DNA of 64,000 nt from an uncultured Granulosicoccaceae bacterium (lineage in GTDB: Bacteria; Pseudomonadota; Gammaproteobacteria; Granulosicoccales; Granulosicoccaceae), in assembly GCA_937930305.1 (NCBI GenBank), contig CALGLE010000048.1, positions 1 to 64,000 on the forward strand, written 5' to 3'. Positions 28,313 through 38,034 of this stretch are shown one piece after another. Made by a program: the position numbers and the translations under genes. Position 1 is the stretch's first letter; each line of letters opens with the position of its first letter. Below the pieces are notes generated by a model. That model did not search any database. It saw only the letters and a list, made by a program, of their open reading frames with translations, and was not told the origin of the DNA.

Positions 28313-28345
28313 AACCCCTTAGGTACGGGAGGTTGTTTTTTTATT
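28313..28345 (+). terminator. Possible terminator after the dehydrogenase operon
   Basis: An imperfect stem (AACCCCT near 28313 with GGGAGGTT ending at 28334) followed by seven T residues (28336-28342). The stem has a mismatch and G-U pairs, so this is a weak call. Confidence 0.4.
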
Positions 28346-28363
28346 GAATACTGCACCTTAAAA

Positions 28364-28393
28364 GCTGGCCTCACTGAACAAGCTGAGGCCAGC
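28364..28393 (-). terminator. Terminator hairpin for the EF-hand gene
   Basis: A perfect 10-bp stem, GCTGGCCTCA (28364-28373) and TGAGGCCAGC (28384-28393), with a 10-nt loop. Read on the minus strand it is followed by TTTTAAGG. It lies 34 bp after the EF-hand gene's stop. Confidence 0.65.
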
Positions 28394-28427
28394 ACCGAAA
28401 GCTAAGATTATTCCATCTGCGCGGAAC

Positions 28428-28901
28428 TTATTGACGACCACCGCCTCGCTTGTGTTCACCCCGGCCCTTACGACCACCTTCGTCACGACTTTCTCGCACT
28501 TCTTGCATGCCAGCACCTTCTGCATCACTGACGGTTCCATCTTGGTCAAGATCCAGTTGGCTCGCCATCGCTTCACGGCGAGCTTGCTTTGCCGCTCGCT
28601 TCTCACTGCGTGATAACTCACCATCACCATCAGCATCGAATTGCTCTAACGTGGACGCCTTTCGATCCGCTCGTACAAGTTTCTTTTCTTCTTTAGAAAG
28701 CTCACCGTTTCCATCCATATCGTAAGTGGCCAACGTTTCGGCTTTCTTAGCCTCCTGGGCAGCCGTGATTTCCTCGGCAGAAATAACACCGTCTCCATCA
28801 TTGTCAACTAAGTTCAACGGTGTGGCAGCACCCACATTGAGCGCAATCAGGCTACCAAGAACGATAGGTGCGAATTTATTAAAGTTTGAAAATTTAATCA
28901 T
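28428..28901 (-). CDS. Secreted EF-hand calcium-binding protein
   Basis: A 157-residue protein with four EF-hand loops: DNDGDGVISAEE (33-44), DMDGNGELSKEE (61-72), DADGDGELSRSE (89-100) and DLDQDGTVSDAE (117-128). A signal peptide precedes them, and the C-terminus is a basic Gly-Arg-rich tail. The frame extends to 29018, but ATG 28901 has AGGA 8 nt upstream and starts the signal peptide. It lies downstream of the BaeSR-like pair on the same strand; calcium buffering or signalling in the envelope is a reasonable guess. Confidence 0.85.
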   Translation of the reverse strand: MIKFSNFNKFAPIVLGSLIALNVGAATPLNLVDNDGDGVISAEEITAAQEAKKAETLATYDMDGNGELSKEEKKLVRADRKASTLEQFDADGDGELSRSEKRAAKQARREAMASQLDLDQDGTVSDAEGAGMQEVRESRDEGGRKGRGEHKRGGGRQ

Positions 28902-29032
28902 GAGGATATTCCTGTCGTAGTTAAAGTTCGCAACCTCTACAAAGTTTTTTGCTTTGCTGTGTTGCTTGATAACTACTATCGACCTCAATCGTGCAAACAT
29001 CGTGTAAGGAACGTGCAAATAGTTGGGAAGAT

Positions 29033-29716
29033 TTAAGGCTCTGTACCTAGTTCAAATTTGTAGCCAATGCCATACACCGAATGCACAAAGGTTTCCGAAT
29101 CGTTCATTGCAGTAAGCTTTTGCCGTAACTTTTTCACGTGGCTGTCGATGGTTCTATCGCTCACAATTCTGCCATCGGGGTAAATCCGGTTCATGAGCTG
29201 GGTGCGATTAAATATTTGCCCAGGCCGATCACTCATCACTTTCAGCAAGTTCAGTTCTACCGCTGTCAACTCACACTCTGCACCATCCATAGTGACGCGA
29301 GCTGTTTGGGTATTAACGACAAACCGGCTAGATTGATCTGTATTAGATTGGGTTCCAGCGCGTCTCAATATGGCTTTTACGCGCGCAACCACTTCGCGCG
29401 GGCTAAACGGTTTGCATACATAATCATCGGCTCCCACCTCCAAACCCAACAAACGATCGATTTCTTCCACACGAGCCGTTAGCATAACGATGGGGACTTC
29501 CGAGGTTTTCCGCAGTTCCTTACACACACTCAAGCCATCCAGCCCGGGTAGCATCAGGTCCAGTAAAATAAGATCGGGACAAGTCAGCATAAAAGCTTGC
29601 AGCGCTTCTGCCCCGTCATTAAACACATCCACCTCATAGCCTTCCTTCACCAGATAACTTTCCAGTAAAGCAGCTAATTTAGGCTCATCTTCGACAACCG
29701 CTATGTGTGCGCTCAT
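29033..29716 (-). CDS. OmpR-family response regulator (BaeR-like)
   Basis: Two-component response regulator. The receiver domain has the acidic pair in VVEDEP, the phospho-acceptor in DLILLDLMLPGLDG and the lysine in VCKPFSPREV. The C-terminal winged helix includes FNRTQLMNRIYPDGRIVSDRTIDSHVKKLRQKL. ATG 29716 overlaps the kinase stop (ATGA); the longer frame would begin at a TTG. It is translated after its partner kinase. BaeR and CpxR relatives respond to envelope stress; the regulon here is unknown. Confidence 0.92.
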   Translation of the reverse strand: MSAHIAVVEDEPKLAALLESYLVKEGYEVDVFNDGAEALQAFMLTCPDLILLDLMLPGLDGLSVCKELRKTSEVPIVMLTARVEEIDRLLGLEVGADDYVCKPFSPREVVARVKAILRRAGTQSNTDQSSRFVVNTQTARVTMDGAECELTAVELNLLKVMSDRPGQIFNRTQLMNRIYPDGRIVSDRTIDSHVKKLRQKLTAMNDSETFVHSVYGIGYKFELGTEP

Positions 29717-31191
29717 GTGAGTTTTTGCCAATCCTGTGGAAACCGAACCCTAACCCCCAGGCCGCCTGAGTCTGAGTGATAGGCCGTGAGACTGCCTTGG
29801 TGACTGTTAACAATTTTTTTAACAACCGATAAGCCCAAGCCAGAACCACCAGAATTTCTGTTACGGGATTCATCCGTTCGGTATAGAGGCTCAAACAGCT
29901 GTGTGAGTTGTTCATCCGATACACCGGGTGCCGAATCAGACCAGTCGAGAAGGATGGCGTCATCGACACGGCTCAGGTTAATTCGTATCTCGCCAGACGC
30001 ATCGGTATAGCGCACAGAATTTTGCAATAAGTTGTCGACAAGTTGTTCCAAACGCCCAGCGTCGGCATGAAGCTCTAGCGGATTTTGACTCGCCTGGACG
30101 GATACGCTTAAGCCCGCTTCAGAAATGGAATTCTGTGCAATGTCAACCCGTTGCTGAACCAAATCCAGTAAGTCCACCGTGCTCATCGAGTACTCGAGCG
30201 CACCAATATCGGACAGAGTTAATTGATGTAGATCATTGATTAAAGCCCCCAAACGAGTCGACTCAGAATGCAGTGAGTCAATAGCCGCTCGATCGGTTGG
30301 CCTGATGCCATCTTGCATGGCCTCAAGCTCGCCCTGCAGAACCGCCACGGGGGTTCGTAGCTCATGCGAAATTTCAGCCATCCATTGACGACGCGCTGTT
30401 TGGTTACTTTTCAATGTGTTCGCGAGTTGGTTTATCTTATTCGATAAATCCCCAATTTCATCTTTACTGATGTCATCGATTTGATGGCTGTAGTCGCCAT
30501 CGCTAATTAGGCCAACCGCCTTGTTTACCTTAACGATCGGTTTAACCATTCGAGAGGCACACGCGATTGCCAGCAGCGCCGAGAGAAACACCATAACAAA
30601 CGCTGCATACACATTACTGCGTAGCTGTTGCCCGATAAACACGTTTTCAATATCTCCGGGTAAGCCGCGAGGTTTACGTATTCCCAAGTAACCGATAGTC
30701 TCGCCTTCGGATGCCAACGCTTCCCACACAACATGCTTCTGCGGAATGTGCTCACCGACTAATAGCTGCCGATTATGATCCAGCAGCAGCAGTGGGCGTT
30801 GGCGCCCACCTTCTCTACCCGGCGGGCGCGGCCGGCGTTGTCTAATGGGTGTTGCATCAGAGGGTGAAGTCTGAGCAGCTTGGGCACTGGCCGCCTCCTG
30901 CAAACGTTCTAAGCGCTCCTGCCGTCGAATGGGCGGCTCACCATTGATGGGTGGCTTAGCGATCAGCTGACGCAATAGACTCGGTTCGCTCTCTAACCAT
31001 TCCCATCCCGCATGCTCTTCATGGGCTTGAATCAACCCATCAATCACCGTACTCAAGCGTTGCTTCTCTGCCTGCACCACATAGCGTGAGAAGCCTCGAT
31101 CGATTGCCCAGCTATTGAACGTAGCCAGCAAGGCAATCAGTAGCACGCTGGATGTTAAAAGAATAAGGAACAGTTGATACTTTAATCGCAT
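29713..31191 (-). CDS. Sensor histidine kinase (BaeS-like)
   Basis: Membrane sensor kinase of 492 residues. An N-terminal transmembrane helix (about 5-27) and a second one (about 180-200) enclose a periplasmic domain containing an odd Pro/Arg-rich segment (RQRRPRPPGREGGRQRP). A HAMP linker follows, then HisKA with SHELRTPVAVLQGELEAM (phosphorylated H) and HATPase with NLLQNSVRYTD and GSGLGLSVVKKIV. It overlaps the regulator gene by 4 bp. The signal is not known. Confidence 0.92.
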   Translation of the reverse strand: MRLKYQLFLILLTSSVLLIALLATFNSWAIDRGFSRYVVQAEKQRLSTVIDGLIQAHEEHAGWEWLESEPSLLRQLIAKPPINGEPPIRRQERLERLQEAASAQAAQTSPSDATPIRQRRPRPPGREGGRQRPLLLLDHNRQLLVGEHIPQKHVVWEALASEGETIGYLGIRKPRGLPGDIENVFIGQQLRSNVYAAFVMVFLSALLAIACASRMVKPIVKVNKAVGLISDGDYSHQIDDISKDEIGDLSNKINQLANTLKSNQTARRQWMAEISHELRTPVAVLQGELEAMQDGIRPTDRAAIDSLHSESTRLGALINDLHQLTLSDIGALEYSMSTVDLLDLVQQRVDIAQNSISEAGLSVSVQASQNPLELHADAGRLEQLVDNLLQNSVRYTDASGEIRINLSRVDDAILLDWSDSAPGVSDEQLTQLFEPLYRTDESRNRNSGGSGLGLSVVKKIVNSHQGSLTAYHSDSGGLGVRVRFPQDWQKLT

Positions 31192-31338
31192 GAGGACACC
31201 TAGTATTCAACCAGTTTAGAGTTTTATCGACCCGGTTTCTGCTCAATTGCGTAATTTCCTCAGTATTTGCACAATTTACGCTTTGCCATGGCTTTCTATT
31301 CTCTACTCCGTGCTTTAAGTGTCACACACACAAAAAAA

Positions 31339-31362
31339 GCGCCACAAGTAACCTTGTGGCGC
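31339..31362 (-). terminator. Rho-independent terminator after the DUF481 gene
   Basis: A perfect 10-bp stem, GCGCCACAAG (31339-31348) and CTTGTGGCGC (31353-31362), with a 4-nt loop. Read leftward it is followed by seven T residues (31338-31332). It lies about 30 bp after the DUF481 stop. Confidence 0.9.
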
Positions 31363-31393
31363 CCTTTATCAGGCAAACAACCGTGGTGTTCGA

Positions 31394-32212
31394 TTAAATA
31401 TCGAATACCAAAGCGAAACTAGTCACGCTGTCACTGCTTGACGACAATGGGTTATCACCCGAAGACAAATCGCTGTTATTGCGCGAGAAGTGTGAGATTT
31501 TGAACGACAGGTTATCCGATACGCGAAAGCCCAAACCAAGTCCAAATTCCACGAACGTGTTGTCACTTCCGAAGTCACTACGCAAATCGGCAGTGAAGGT
31601 GGTGTTTTCGTTGAAGCGATTCAGGTAGTTCACGCCAAGGTAACCGATGCCGCCAGCGATGTCATCGCCATTAACAACCGTGGTGTTTTTGTTACCCACA
31701 CCAATTTCAGCGCTTAAGTAGCCCGTAGAATCAGAGAAAAAGCGGTGACCTACACCGATGACCTGCCGAGTGGCTTGATCGATGTTAGCTGGCTTGTCTT
31801 GCTCCCAATCTAAGATACCGAAAAAGTAGGTGCGGTCTGTGTAGTAATACTTAGGTTGGTAACCCAAAGCGATTCGGTTGGAGTTATCACCACGGACAAT
31901 ACGGCGAACCGGGTTGCCATTGGCATCTTCTTCGGTGACAACAATGGTGGATTTGCCTTTGAAGACAGAACCGAATACCAAATGTTCCCAGCGGCCAACG
32001 GTTTTACCCAGTCGAATTGCGCCATTGATGTTGCTGGCTTCTGAATTACCTGTTGAGGTGTTTGCACCCAAGGTAGCCGTACCACGCCAGCCTTCTAACA
32101 CGGCAGACGCATGCCCATCAGCTAATGAGACAGAAGAAAAAGATAAGGCAGCCAAACCCAGTGTGGTTGCCGCGATGGCTCGCACCGCGATGTTGCTTGT
32201 ACGTGTAGTCAT
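31394..32212 (-). CDS. DUF481 outer-membrane protein
   Basis: A 272-residue predicted outer-membrane beta-barrel of the DUF481 (YdiY-like) family. A signal peptide ends near SVSLADG; the family pattern begins WRGTATLGANTSTGNSEASN and continues with alternating strands such as RIALGYQPKYYYTDRTYFFGILDWEQDK. Members are often salt-, acid- or stress-induced; the function is unknown. It is divergent from a porin gene and has a clear terminator downstream. Confidence 0.85.
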   Translation of the reverse strand: MTTRTSNIAVRAIAATTLGLAALSFSSVSLADGHASAVLEGWRGTATLGANTSTGNSEASNINGAIRLGKTVGRWEHLVFGSVFKGKSTIVVTEEDANGNPVRRIVRGDNSNRIALGYQPKYYYTDRTYFFGILDWEQDKPANIDQATRQVIGVGHRFFSDSTGYLSAEIGVGNKNTTVVNGDDIAGGIGYLGVNYLNRFNENTTFTADLRSDFGSDNTFVEFGLGLGFRVSDNLSFKISHFSRNNSDLSSGDNPLSSSSDSVTSFALVFDI

Positions 32213-32408
32213 GAATATGCAAGTAAATTGTAGGGACGACTAGTTTGGCTGTATAAGTCATGGCGTGCGAAACTTTTTCGTGAACAAGTGTTTCGAATAC
32301 AACCCGACAAATTGGTAATGTCAAAACATCAACACGGTGTGCGTAACTATTATTGCCACATTCATGATATCAATAGCATTGTGAATTAATTAAAGGAATA
32401 GTTTCAGT

Positions 32409-33377
32409 ATGTTCATCAAACGTTTCAGATATTGCACCATTGCGGTGCTTGCGAGCGCATTGGCGGTGTTCACTGGTGCACCAGTCAACGCCCAATCTTT
32501 GGAAGGAAAACTCGACGCCAGTTTGCGATTCGGTTTGGAGCTGAATACAGAACCGGATACGGTTTTAGGATTGAACAACTTTGGGTCACGAGTCCGTTAT
32601 TCCGGCAGCTCGGCCATAAACTCTTCAACCGCTGCCATCGGATATTTGGAATTAGGCGTAGATGATTCGGAAGGTCTTGAGACAACAAGAGAAGGATGGA
32701 TAGGCCTTGACGGTAATTTCGGCAAAATCACCGTTGGCACACAATATTCAGCGCTCTACGATTTTGCGACCAGTAAAACCGATATCGCAAATTGGGGCAG
32801 TTGCTTGCTGCAACTGGGGTGCGGAAGATCCACATCAACAGCTAAATACAGCAATCAAATAGGTGATAGTTTAAGTTTTGGGGCATCCGCTCGAATAGAC
32901 GATACCGACGTTGATGACTCGCTGCTGGAAGAATTAGGTTTTGCAGTCGGCTTCGGCGGCAGTAACTTGGAGCTTGGTGCAGGTTTGGTTTACGCCAGCA
33001 AAGAAGGATTGAGTAAAGCCGGCTTCGGTTTTGAAGTAGCCGCCTCTATGGATTTAGGCTCGTTACAAGTGGCTGCAGACTTCCAATACTCAGACAAAAA
33101 TATTTCCGCTCGAGTAACTCAAGGAGCGACAAAGGCCCGCACGGTTTTAACCTTAACAACTACCGTCGGGAACGCCTACGGTGTTTTTAGTATTGCCAAT
33201 TTGGATAACACGCCGTTTTACATCACTGGTGGGTATACGTTTAACTTGAGCAAAAATGCCTACCTCTATACCGAACTGCAGGCGAATCAACCGGATCTGG
33301 ATAACGTGGATGCATCGCTAGAGGCTCGTTCGGTGTTTGTTTACACCTTTGACGGCATTCGCACCACGTCTAACTAA
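32409..33377 (+). CDS. Gram-negative porin
   Basis: General porin-type outer-membrane barrel of 322 residues. The signal peptide ends at APVNAQS; the first strands SLEGKLDASLRFGLEL and the segment GWIGLDGNFGKITVGTQYS match the Porin_4 family, with a cysteine pair (SCLLQLGC) in the constriction-loop region. The protein ends GIRTTSN rather than in an aromatic residue, which is unusual for a barrel needing BAM recognition. The pore substrate is not predictable. Confidence 0.8.
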   Translation: MFIKRFRYCTIAVLASALAVFTGAPVNAQSLEGKLDASLRFGLELNTEPDTVLGLNNFGSRVRYSGSSAINSSTAAIGYLELGVDDSEGLETTREGWIGLDGNFGKITVGTQYSALYDFATSKTDIANWGSCLLQLGCGRSTSTAKYSNQIGDSLSFGASARIDDTDVDDSLLEELGFAVGFGGSNLELGAGLVYASKEGLSKAGFGFEVAASMDLGSLQVAADFQYSDKNISARVTQGATKARTVLTLTTTVGNAYGVFSIANLDNTPFYITGGYTFNLSKNAYLYTELQANQPDLDNVDASLEARSVFVYTFDGIRTTSN

Positions 33378-33400
33378 TGATTCAAAGGTAATAAAGGCTA

Positions 33401-34237
33401 TTAAGCGCTGCCACGAGCCATTGCTTTTAGCACTTGCTGCGTGGCAGCCACTAAGGGGTCGTGTGTCTGCTTTAGCAATGCCACGCGATCAAACACGTCG
33501 CTGTCTTTATTCACCGCATCTCGCAGCGCCTGGCCGAACGCCATTCGAAGTTCCGTGCCAATATTAAATTTGCACACAGCACTGTTTCTTGCCAGCTTGG
33601 TACGTTGTGCACTGGGTACACCCGATCCGCCATGAATCACCAAAGGAACGGTCGTGACGGATTCGATAGCCTGAATGCGAGATTCATCCAGTTCCGATGC
33701 CGATTCCTGTTGCAGGTGCACGTTGCCCACTGAAATGGCCATCGCATCCACCTGAGTTTCTGCGGCAAATCGCTTTGCCTCATTCGCATCCGTTCCGGCA
33801 GACTGTTCGCCGCCGTCGTATCCGACGAATCCGATTTCGCCTTCGCACGAGACACCGGCTTTGTGCGCCAAGGCCACGATTTCAGCCGTCTCATCAATAT
33901 TTTGTTGCAGCGGTTTTCTAGAGCCGTCGAACATGACGGAAGAGAATCCACTATCAATGGCAATTTGGCACTCTTCTAGGGTGTAACCGTGATCCAGATG
34001 TGCCACAACCGGTACGCTGGCACTTTCCGCTAAGTGACGAAACATTTTGCCTAATATGGGCAAAGGTGTGTGCTCGCGGCAACCCGGACCTGCTTGCAGA
34101 ATGACCGGTGAACCTTCAATTTCTGCCGCGGCTACATAAGCACGCATGTCTTCCCAGCCTAATGTGACTAACCCGGCAACCGCATACCCGTGTTTTAGCG
34201 CTGGCTGCAATACGGCTTCTAGTGTGACTAACGACAT
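33401..34237 (-). CDS. Class II aldolase, likely IolJ-type (inositol pathway)
   Basis: Class II fructose-bisphosphate aldolase-family protein, 278 residues. Zinc ligands are visible in VAHLDHG, CEGEIGFVG and the second histidine in VIHGGSG, with SVGNVHL between. In inositol breakdown the IolJ member splits 5-dehydro-2-deoxy-gluconate-6-phosphate into dihydroxyacetone phosphate and malonate semialdehyde. Its position at the end of iolD-iolC-iolB, with TAATG overlap to iolB, supports that role. Tagatose/fructose-bisphosphate activity remains possible. Confidence 0.82.
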   Translation of the reverse strand: MSLVTLEAVLQPALKHGYAVAGLVTLGWEDMRAYVAAAEIEGSPVILQAGPGCREHTPLPILGKMFRHLAESASVPVVAHLDHGYTLEECQIAIDSGFSSVMFDGSRKPLQQNIDETAEIVALAHKAGVSCEGEIGFVGYDGGEQSAGTDANEAKRFAAETQVDAMAISVGNVHLQQESASELDESRIQAIESVTTVPLVIHGGSGVPSAQRTKLARNSAVCKFNIGTELRMAFGQALRDAVNKDSDVFDRVALLKQTHDPLVAATQQVLKAMARGSA

Positions 34238-35079
34238 TACTTGAACTTCGCAATCATATCTTTGATGCCAGGAATCGTTTCGATTTGATACGCATGCGTG
34301 GGTTGAAAATATTGCACTAAAGAGCGTTGACTTAAACCACCCAAAATAGTGAAGTAATACATTTCATACCCCGGTAATACCGCGCAAGGGTGATAACCAT
34401 TGTCTAAACAAATGGTTGAGCCATCAACAATGTGGTACGCATCTCCGGCTTCGTTGTCTTTACGTTGCAGCATTTGTACGCCAGAGCCATGATTAGGCTT
34501 GAACCGAAAATTGTAGGTTTCATCGTGGCGTGTTTCATCCGGAAGTCTGTCGGTATCGTGCTTATGTGATGGGAATCCAGACCACCCGCCTTGACCCACA
34601 GTGAACAATTCGCTGACTAATAAGCGGCCTACTTTATCGTGATGTTTTTGACCCAATATGTGCTTAATTTTACGGTGTGTTTTCGTATCATCCGAACCGT
34701 ACTGCACTAAATCTAATGCATCAGCACGTACATCAAACGGCTCGAACACTTGATCAAATCGTGCACCGGCAATGAACGTTTCTGTTTCTTCGGACACACA
34801 AACCAGTGTCACCTTAGCCCCAACCGGGATGTATACCCCTTCGGGTTCTCCGTCCCAAACATCCTCACCACGATTTCCCACCGCAGTAAAAGACACACCT
34901 TCGACTTCAACATCAATGGAGCCCGTCGCTGGCACTATGCAAGTTTCATAACCGGGTACTTGATATTCAAACGCTTCCCCTTTTTTCAACTTAACAATAT
35001 TGAAGTAGTTCAAAGGAACCGTGGGATTGTCCACATCAACGATGGGCTTATTCTGATTGTCAAACGGTGCGATATGCAT
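34237..35079 (-). CDS. iolB: 5-deoxy-glucuronate isomerase
   Basis: Cupin-fold isomerase converting 5-deoxy-D-glucuronate to 5-dehydro-2-deoxy-D-gluconate, 280 residues. IolB motifs include GGWSGFPSHKHDTDR with its metal-binding histidines, and YHPCAVLPGYEMYYFTILGG near the C-terminus. It follows iolC by 31 bp and is coupled to the aldolase gene by a 1-bp overlap. Confidence 0.94.
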   Translation of the reverse strand: MHIAPFDNQNKPIVDVDNPTVPLNYFNIVKLKKGEAFEYQVPGYETCIVPATGSIDVEVEGVSFTAVGNRGEDVWDGEPEGVYIPVGAKVTLVCVSEETETFIAGARFDQVFEPFDVRADALDLVQYGSDDTKTHRKIKHILGQKHHDKVGRLLVSELFTVGQGGWSGFPSHKHDTDRLPDETRHDETYNFRFKPNHGSGVQMLQRKDNEAGDAYHIVDGSTICLDNGYHPCAVLPGYEMYYFTILGGLSQRSLVQYFQPTHAYQIETIPGIKDMIAKFK

Positions 35080-35110
35080 GCGTGTTCCTTATCACGATAA
35101 AGGGCCTTGC

Positions 35111-36097
35111 CTACGACGCTGTGTCGCTTGGCCCTGGATGTTCAGCTAAAAACGATTCGAGTTCTTCAGTGGTCGGCATCGCCGCAGAACAACCCACTCG
35201 CGACACGACGATGGACGCACTGGCAGACCCTCGTAGCACCGCATCTTTCAATGAATGACCACTTGCCAATGAGGCAATAAATCCCCCCATAAAACTGTCG
35301 CCAGCGCCGGTGGGCTTGAGTGCATCAACCGGATAAATACCGGTTCGAATTTCTTTTTCACCGCTTAAGGTGATAGCGCCTTGCTCGCCCATTTTATACA
35401 CCACGATGTGGGCATCCCGAGACACTAACTCACGAGCTTTATCCAACCCGTGCTCATAGCTACCGGCCATGAATCCAAACTCCACATCGTTACCGATGAT
35501 GATGTCGCAAAGCCCACCCGCTTTTGAGTAAGTGGCCGCCGCATCTTCAGCCGATTCCCAGCTGTACGGACGATAATCAATATCAAAAATCAACGGCAAC
35601 CCTGCTTGCCTGGCTAAATCAAAAGCCTGAAAGGCGGCCGTGCGAGAAGGTTCGGCAGCTAAAACGGTACCCGTGGTAATGAGTGCGCTGTATTGGGAGA
35701 AATCCACCGCATTGACATCATCCACAGTCATTTGAAAATCGGCTGCGCCGTTTCGATAGATGACGGACTGGTGATCATCAATTCGACTTTCCACCACCGC
35801 TAACGAGTTCCTGAATTCACCGCCAACCGAACGAACATGAGTTCGATCAATTTGGTAGCGATCCAATTCGTTTAAACAAAATCGACCGATGGCGTCGTCT
35901 GAAACACTAGTGACCAAAGCACTGCGCCCACCTTGTTTGTTGATGGCCACGCAGATGTTGGCAGAGGAGCCACCTAGGCAGCTGAAAAAGTGTGTAGCCT
36001 CTTCGGTTTTAGTGCCTGGTGGATCAGGATAAAAATCCATACCCGCTCGGCCAATACACAAAAACGGTTTGGCAAATAATTGTGTGGCGTCAAACAT
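35111..36097 (-). CDS. iolC: 5-dehydro-2-deoxygluconokinase
   Basis: PfkB-family kinase of 328 residues that phosphorylates 5-dehydro-2-deoxygluconate. It begins with the sugar-binding signature (RAGMDFYPDPPG ... GGSSANICVAINKQGG) and has the catalytic PTGAGDSFMGGF near residue 260. The start FCIGRAGMDFYPDP is typical of IolC rather than ribokinase. It is 5 bp after iolD in the same operon. Confidence 0.94.
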   Translation of the reverse strand: MFDATQLFAKPFLCIGRAGMDFYPDPPGTKTEEATHFFSCLGGSSANICVAINKQGGRSALVTSVSDDAIGRFCLNELDRYQIDRTHVRSVGGEFRNSLAVVESRIDDHQSVIYRNGAADFQMTVDDVNAVDFSQYSALITTGTVLAAEPSRTAAFQAFDLARQAGLPLIFDIDYRPYSWESAEDAAATYSKAGGLCDIIIGNDVEFGFMAGSYEHGLDKARELVSRDAHIVVYKMGEQGAITLSGEKEIRTGIYPVDALKPTGAGDSFMGGFIASLASGHSLKDAVLRGSASASIVVSRVGCSAAMPTTEELESFLAEHPGPSDTAS

Positions 36098-36102
36098 CGC
36101 GC

Positions 36103-37977
36103 TTATACCCCTTGACGCTGTTCAACCCGAGCGGATTCCCAATCGTCATGCGCTTTGTTAATGGAGTCGTGTTCGCTCACCTGTGGTGTACCGACTTCCC
36201 ACCATGTATGACCTTCCGCAGTCCAGCCTTCATAGGGATCCACCTGCATAACAATGACAGATGTTTCGTCACGGGCTTTCGCACGTTTAAAGGCTTCAGC
36301 CAATTCATCAGGATTTTGCACCGTTTCAGCCACAGCCCCCATCGAGGCAGCGTGTTGTTCAAAATTCACGCTCACGGGTGTGGGCACGGTTGGGCAATCG
36401 GCGATGAGGTTGTTAAAGCTTTCATTACCGGTATTGTTCTGCAGTTTGTTGATAACCGCAAAGCCGCCATTATCCAGCACACAAATGATGAGTTTTTTCT
36501 GACTTAAAACCGCCGAATAGACATCTGAATTCAGCATCAAGTAAGAGCCATCACCGATGAACACCACCGTATCTTGCTCTGCTTCAGTTTCACTTTGGGC
36601 AATACGAGCCCCCCAAGCACCCGAAATTTCATAACCCATGCAGGAGAAACCAAACTCGACATCGACTGTGCCCGGTGACAAGGTTTTCCAGTTGGCCGTC
36701 ACTTCCGCAGGTAAACCACCCGCTGCAGCGACCACCCGATCACGCTCACCCATTAATGCATTCACGACACCGATGGCTTGAGCGTAACTGTTGGGTTTGT
36801 TGCCTCCGTAGGCAACGTTTTCAGACACGTAATCGTTCCATTGCCCGCGTTCTTGTTGTGCATTCTTAACCCACGAATCAGCCACTTGGTGCTGGCCTAA
36901 TTTTTTGCTGAGTGCTTCAAGGCCAAGCTTTGCATCCCCGACCATGTGCACAGACCCATGCTTCATGGCGTCGTGACGCCCCACATTCAAGCTGACCAAT
37001 TGCGCCGACTTAGCAAATGCCGTCCATGAACCGGTGGTGAAATCTTGTAAGCGCGTACCGACTGCAAAAATTACATCGGCTTGCTTAGCAATGGCATTGG
37101 CCGAGTTCGAACCAGTCACACCCAGTGGCCCGATGTTTAACGGGTGTTCATTGACTAAATTTGCACGACCTGCAATCGTTTCTACCACTGGAATGTTATG
37201 TTTTTCCGCAAATGCGGTCAATGTTTCAACGGCCCCTGAATACTGCACGCCACCGCCTGCAATTAGCACAGGGCGCTTAGCGGCCAGCAATTGCTGCGTG
37301 ACTTGTTCCAGCTCTTGCTCATCCACGCTCTGACGGCGAATACGATGAACGCGTTTCTCAAAGAAGATATGGGGGTAGTCATACGCCCAACCTTGCACAT
37401 CTTGCGGCAAGCCGATAAACGCTGGGCCACAATCGACTGGATCTAACATCGTGCCCAATGCATTAGGTAGCGATTGCAAAATTTGCGCGGGATGACAAAT
37501 ACGATCCCAATAACGGGTGACCGGTTTGAAAGCATCGTTAACACCGAACGTAGGATCGTTAAAATTTTCTAATTGTTGCAGCACTGGATCGGGCAAGCGG
37601 GTTAGAAAAGTATCCCCACATAACATCAACATCGGCAAACGGTTGGCATGAGCCAGGGCCGAAGCGGTGAGTAAGTTTGCTGTGCCTGGGCCTGCGGATG
37701 CGGTGCAGAACATCATGCGTCGACGCAGATGGTATTTCGCATAGCCCGCTGCAGCAAAACCCATACTTTGTTCGTTTTGGCCACGATACAGAGGTAGCTC
37801 TTCTCGGTGGTCATATAACGGGCCACCTAAACACGGCACGTTACCGTGGCCAAAAATTCCGAAACCACCACCGAAAACGCGAACCTCTTCGCCTTCTATT
37901 AATGTGTACTGATTGACCATCCAACGAACAATGGCCTGTGCGGTGGTTAAACGCACGGTGGAATCAAGCTCGCTCAT
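36103..37977 (-). CDS. iolD: 3D-(3,5/4)-trihydroxycyclohexane-1,2-dione hydrolase
   Basis: Thiamine-diphosphate-dependent ring-opening enzyme of inositol catabolism, 624 residues. The N-terminal half has RGQNEQSMGFAAAGYAK (catalytic Glu region). The C-terminal cofactor motif runs from VFIGDGSYLMLNSDVYSA to DNGGFAVINKLQ. The extended C-terminus WWEVGTPQVSEHDSINKA is characteristic of IolD. It is the first gene of iolD-iolC-iolB-iolJ, facing iolE across an operator-bearing region. Confidence 0.95.
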   Translation of the reverse strand: MSELDSTVRLTTAQAIVRWMVNQYTLIEGEEVRVFGGGFGIFGHGNVPCLGGPLYDHREELPLYRGQNEQSMGFAAAGYAKYHLRRRMMFCTASAGPGTANLLTASALAHANRLPMLMLCGDTFLTRLPDPVLQQLENFNDPTFGVNDAFKPVTRYWDRICHPAQILQSLPNALGTMLDPVDCGPAFIGLPQDVQGWAYDYPHIFFEKRVHRIRRQSVDEQELEQVTQQLLAAKRPVLIAGGGVQYSGAVETLTAFAEKHNIPVVETIAGRANLVNEHPLNIGPLGVTGSNSANAIAKQADVIFAVGTRLQDFTTGSWTAFAKSAQLVSLNVGRHDAMKHGSVHMVGDAKLGLEALSKKLGQHQVADSWVKNAQQERGQWNDYVSENVAYGGNKPNSYAQAIGVVNALMGERDRVVAAAGGLPAEVTANWKTLSPGTVDVEFGFSCMGYEISGAWGARIAQSETEAEQDTVVFIGDGSYLMLNSDVYSAVLSQKKLIICVLDNGGFAVINKLQNNTGNESFNNLIADCPTVPTPVSVNFEQHAASMGAVAETVQNPDELAEAFKRAKARDETSVIVMQVDPYEGWTAEGHTWWEVGTPQVSEHDSINKAHDDWESARVEQRQGV

Positions 37978-38000
37978 GAAGAATTAACCAAGGTTGTTTG

Positions 38001-38030
38001 TTGACGCTGGAAACAGCCCCAGGATACAAT
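38001..38030 (+). promoter_or_regulatory. Likely iolE promoter
   Basis: TTGACG (38001-38006) and TACAAT (38025-38030) with an 18-bp spacer. The expected start, about 38037, falls inside the palindrome at 38035-38048, so repressor binding would block initiation. Confidence 0.6.
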
Positions 38031-38034
38031 GAAA

